DNA from: Pandoraea terrigena
Lineage (GTDB): Bacteria > Pseudomonadota > Gammaproteobacteria > Burkholderiales > Burkholderiaceae
Assembly (NCBI RefSeq): GCF_902459705.1
Contig: NZ_CABPRU010000005.1
Span: 310,001 to 374,000, forward strand
Direction of reading: 5' to 3'
Length of the DNA stretch: 64,000 bases
The notes under the pieces are model-generated. The model made no database searches. It was given only the letters and a program-made list of their open reading frames with translations, and had not been told where the DNA came from. Below are positions 62,879 through 64,000 of the stretch, one piece after another (the first letter of the stretch is position 1; each line of letters begins with the position of its first letter). A program made the translations under genes and the position numbers.

Positions 62879-63397
62879 TCAGGGTACGACGATGCGCATG
62901 GGCCAGCGGAAGCGTCCGAGCACGTTGGCATCGCGGTCCGTGACAATGGCCTCGATTGTCAGCGCGGCCGTGCCGCTGCCCACGACATCGGCTTGCCAGA
63001 AGGCATCCGGGGCTTCTCGCGCCACCGGCGTCTCGAATGAACCCGACTGGGGCGCATAGCGCGTCGCGTGCTCATGCACGTGCAACTGCAAACCGCTCAG
63101 CGTTCTCTCGTCATCGAGAGAAAGTTCAAGGAGCACGGCGTGTTCGCCACGTATGGCGAGCGGCGTCCAGCGCAGCCGCAAACGGTCGCCGGCGTGGGCG
63201 TCGACACGCCATTGCGCCGCGTTGACGCCATCGAGTGCAGCGCTATCCGGGGCGAGCCCATAGCAGCGGTCGGCGTCGACGCTCACGGGCGCGTCGGTTG
63301 CCTGGGGGTGCCGGTCGAGCAGCGTTGCGGAATCGATGACCAGCAGGACGTCGGCGATCGCACGGCGTTCGCCGTCGGAGGAGTGTGCGTCGGACAT
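62879..63397 (-). CDS. AidA/PixA-like protein, divergent paralogue
   Basis: This 172-residue soluble protein resembles the AidA/PixA (inclusion-body protein) family and the better-conserved copy upstream at 63477. Both begin with a short polar tail, then an I-DVLV-ID-T pattern (IADVLLVIDSATLLDRH here). Both end in a segment of the form F-W-P---- after a VTDRDANVLGRF strand. The middle has diverged strongly, with more charged residues. ATG 63397 has AAGGA 7 bases upstream. It lies 79 bp after the first AidA gene on the same strand, so co-expression is likely. Function is unknown. Confidence 0.68.
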   Translation of the reverse strand: MSDAHSSDGERRAIADVLLVIDSATLLDRHPQATDAPVSVDADRCYGLAPDSAALDGVNAAQWRVDAHAGDRLRLRWTPLAIRGEHAVLLELSLDDERTLSGLQLHVHEHATRYAPQSGSFETPVAREAPDAFWQADVVGSGTAALTIEAIVTDRDANVLGRFRWPMRIVVP

Positions 63398-63476
63398 GGG
63401 GGTTCCTTGCCGTGGGCCGGGGTGGCCGCGATCGGGCGCCCGTGCTGGCGCGTCACGTGTCGCGGCCCGGCGTTCG

Positions 63477-63980
63477 TCAATGATTGCGAATGGTGATGAA
63501 CGGATCCCACTGGTAGCAGCCGCACAGGTTGCCGCTGCGATCGAGGATCATGAATTGGAAGTGATAGGTGACGCGTCCGGTCTTGAGCGTCTCGCATGAC
63601 CAGAAGTAGTTCGCGCACGTTTGCTTCTTAGGATGGGTCGGATCGGGCGGATTCGGCACGGGAATCGTGACCTCGGCTTCCCGTGGCGAGGGTGGGGTGA
63701 TCAGGTCGTTGCCCTGGTTGCCGATGAATTTGTAGAAGATGCACGATTGCTCGAAGCCGAGCGAGAGGGAGGATTCGCGCCAGCGGATGACGTCGCCGAC
63801 CGTCGCCGCGACGTCCAGCTCGCCGCCGGCCTGTCCACTTACCACATTGCCCTGCGCCACGATCATGAAGACGTGCTTGAAGTCGATGATCGGCGGATTC
63901 GCCATGCTGGAGTTCTTGCCATACCGGTCGACGATCGTCTTGGTATCGATGCTGACCAGCACATCGGTGATTTGGGACAT
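63477..63980 (-). CDS. AidA/PixA family protein
   Basis: This 167-residue protein closely follows the AidA pattern of Ralstonia and Burkholderia: MSQITDVLVSIDTKTIV at the start and NVVSGQAGGELDVAATVGDV in the middle. RWRESSLSLGFEQS and YHFQFMILDRSGNLCGCYQW come near the end. AidA in Burkholderiaceae is under quorum-sensing control, and the related PixA of Xenorhabdus accumulates as inclusion bodies; the molecular function is unknown. There is no signal peptide. ATG 63980 has GGAG upstream. Only 20 bp of its upstream region is in the window, so promoter or lux-box sequences cannot be seen. Confidence 0.9.
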   Translation of the reverse strand: MSQITDVLVSIDTKTIVDRYGKNSSMANPPIIDFKHVFMIVAQGNVVSGQAGGELDVAATVGDVIRWRESSLSLGFEQSCIFYKFIGNQGNDLITPPSPREAEVTIPVPNPPDPTHPKKQTCANYFWSCETLKTGRVTYHFQFMILDRSGNLCGCYQWDPFITIRNH

Positions 63981-64000
63981 GTGTTTCTCCACGAAAGGCT

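Overview
This window is about 64 kb of high-GC DNA, and nearly every gene resembles a Burkholderiales (Burkholderiaceae) protein. The AidA/PixA-type proteins, PHA metabolism, BoxR-like regulator, cellulose locus and short AT-rich gaps in GC-rich coding DNA fit Pandoraea or a close relative. That assignment is an inference from gene content. I see no rRNA, tRNA, CRISPR array, transposase or phage gene; it looks like ordinary chromosome with several accessory metabolic islands.

Layout. (1) 1-8.5 kb: arginine succinyltransferase genes astD-astB without an adjacent astE, an FMN reductase, a DUF1488 protein, two tandem paralogous small membrane proteins, two methyltransferases and an HI0933-type flavoprotein. 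(2) 8.6-11.4 kb: a FUSC-type exporter and a HAD phosphatase. (3) 11.4-24.6 kb: a cellulose locus in an unusual order. bcsR is divergent from bcsB-bcsZ-bcsC-bcsQ-bcsA-bcsG, so the product may be phosphoethanolamine cellulose. (4) 24.7-28.3 kb: aldo/keto reductase, a strong terminator, tandem-domain universal stress protein, ferredoxin-reductase-like flavoprotein. (5) 28.4-34.9 kb: a minus-strand RND efflux operon (adaptor, pump, outer-membrane lipoprotein, TetR repressor) with every junction overlapping by 4 bp. (6) 35.4-38.8 kb: PHA genes phaB and phasin facing phaC. (7) 39-49.5 kb: PAP2 phosphatase, M23 peptidase, Tam-like methyltransferase, AraC regulator, YbfB/YjiJ-type MFS transporter, LysR regulator, chemoreceptor with a sigma-28-like promoter, an orphan small protein in an AT-rich patch, and a PAS-GAF-GGDEF cyclase. 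(8) 49.5-57.4 kb: an FRG-domain protein and a catabolic cluster. In that cluster a BoxR-like HTH/shikimate-kinase-like regulator is divergent from a crotonase, a 3-hydroxyacyl-CoA (or carnitine-type) dehydrogenase, a BKACE-family enzyme and a feruloyl-CoA-synthase-like ligase. (9) 57.4-64 kb: LysR regulator, alpha/beta hydrolase preceded by a perfect 25-bp AT-rich dyad, an AAA+ ATPase with an unrecognised N-terminal half, a LysR regulator facing an (S)-ureidoglycine aminohydrolase, and two adjacent AidA/PixA-family proteins.

The best candidate for an undescribed system is the BoxR-like/crotonase/dehydrogenase/BKACE/CoA-ligase cluster. It has the parts for CoA activation, hydration, oxidation and cleavage of a beta-keto acid, but no known pathway uses exactly this set. 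Its BKACE protein appears to lack one of the two histidines that bind zinc in the family. Other points worth attention are the permuted bcs operon, a 12-bp element shared by a LysR gene and the allE upstream region, the AAA+ ATPase, and several perfect AT-rich dyads that look like operators.
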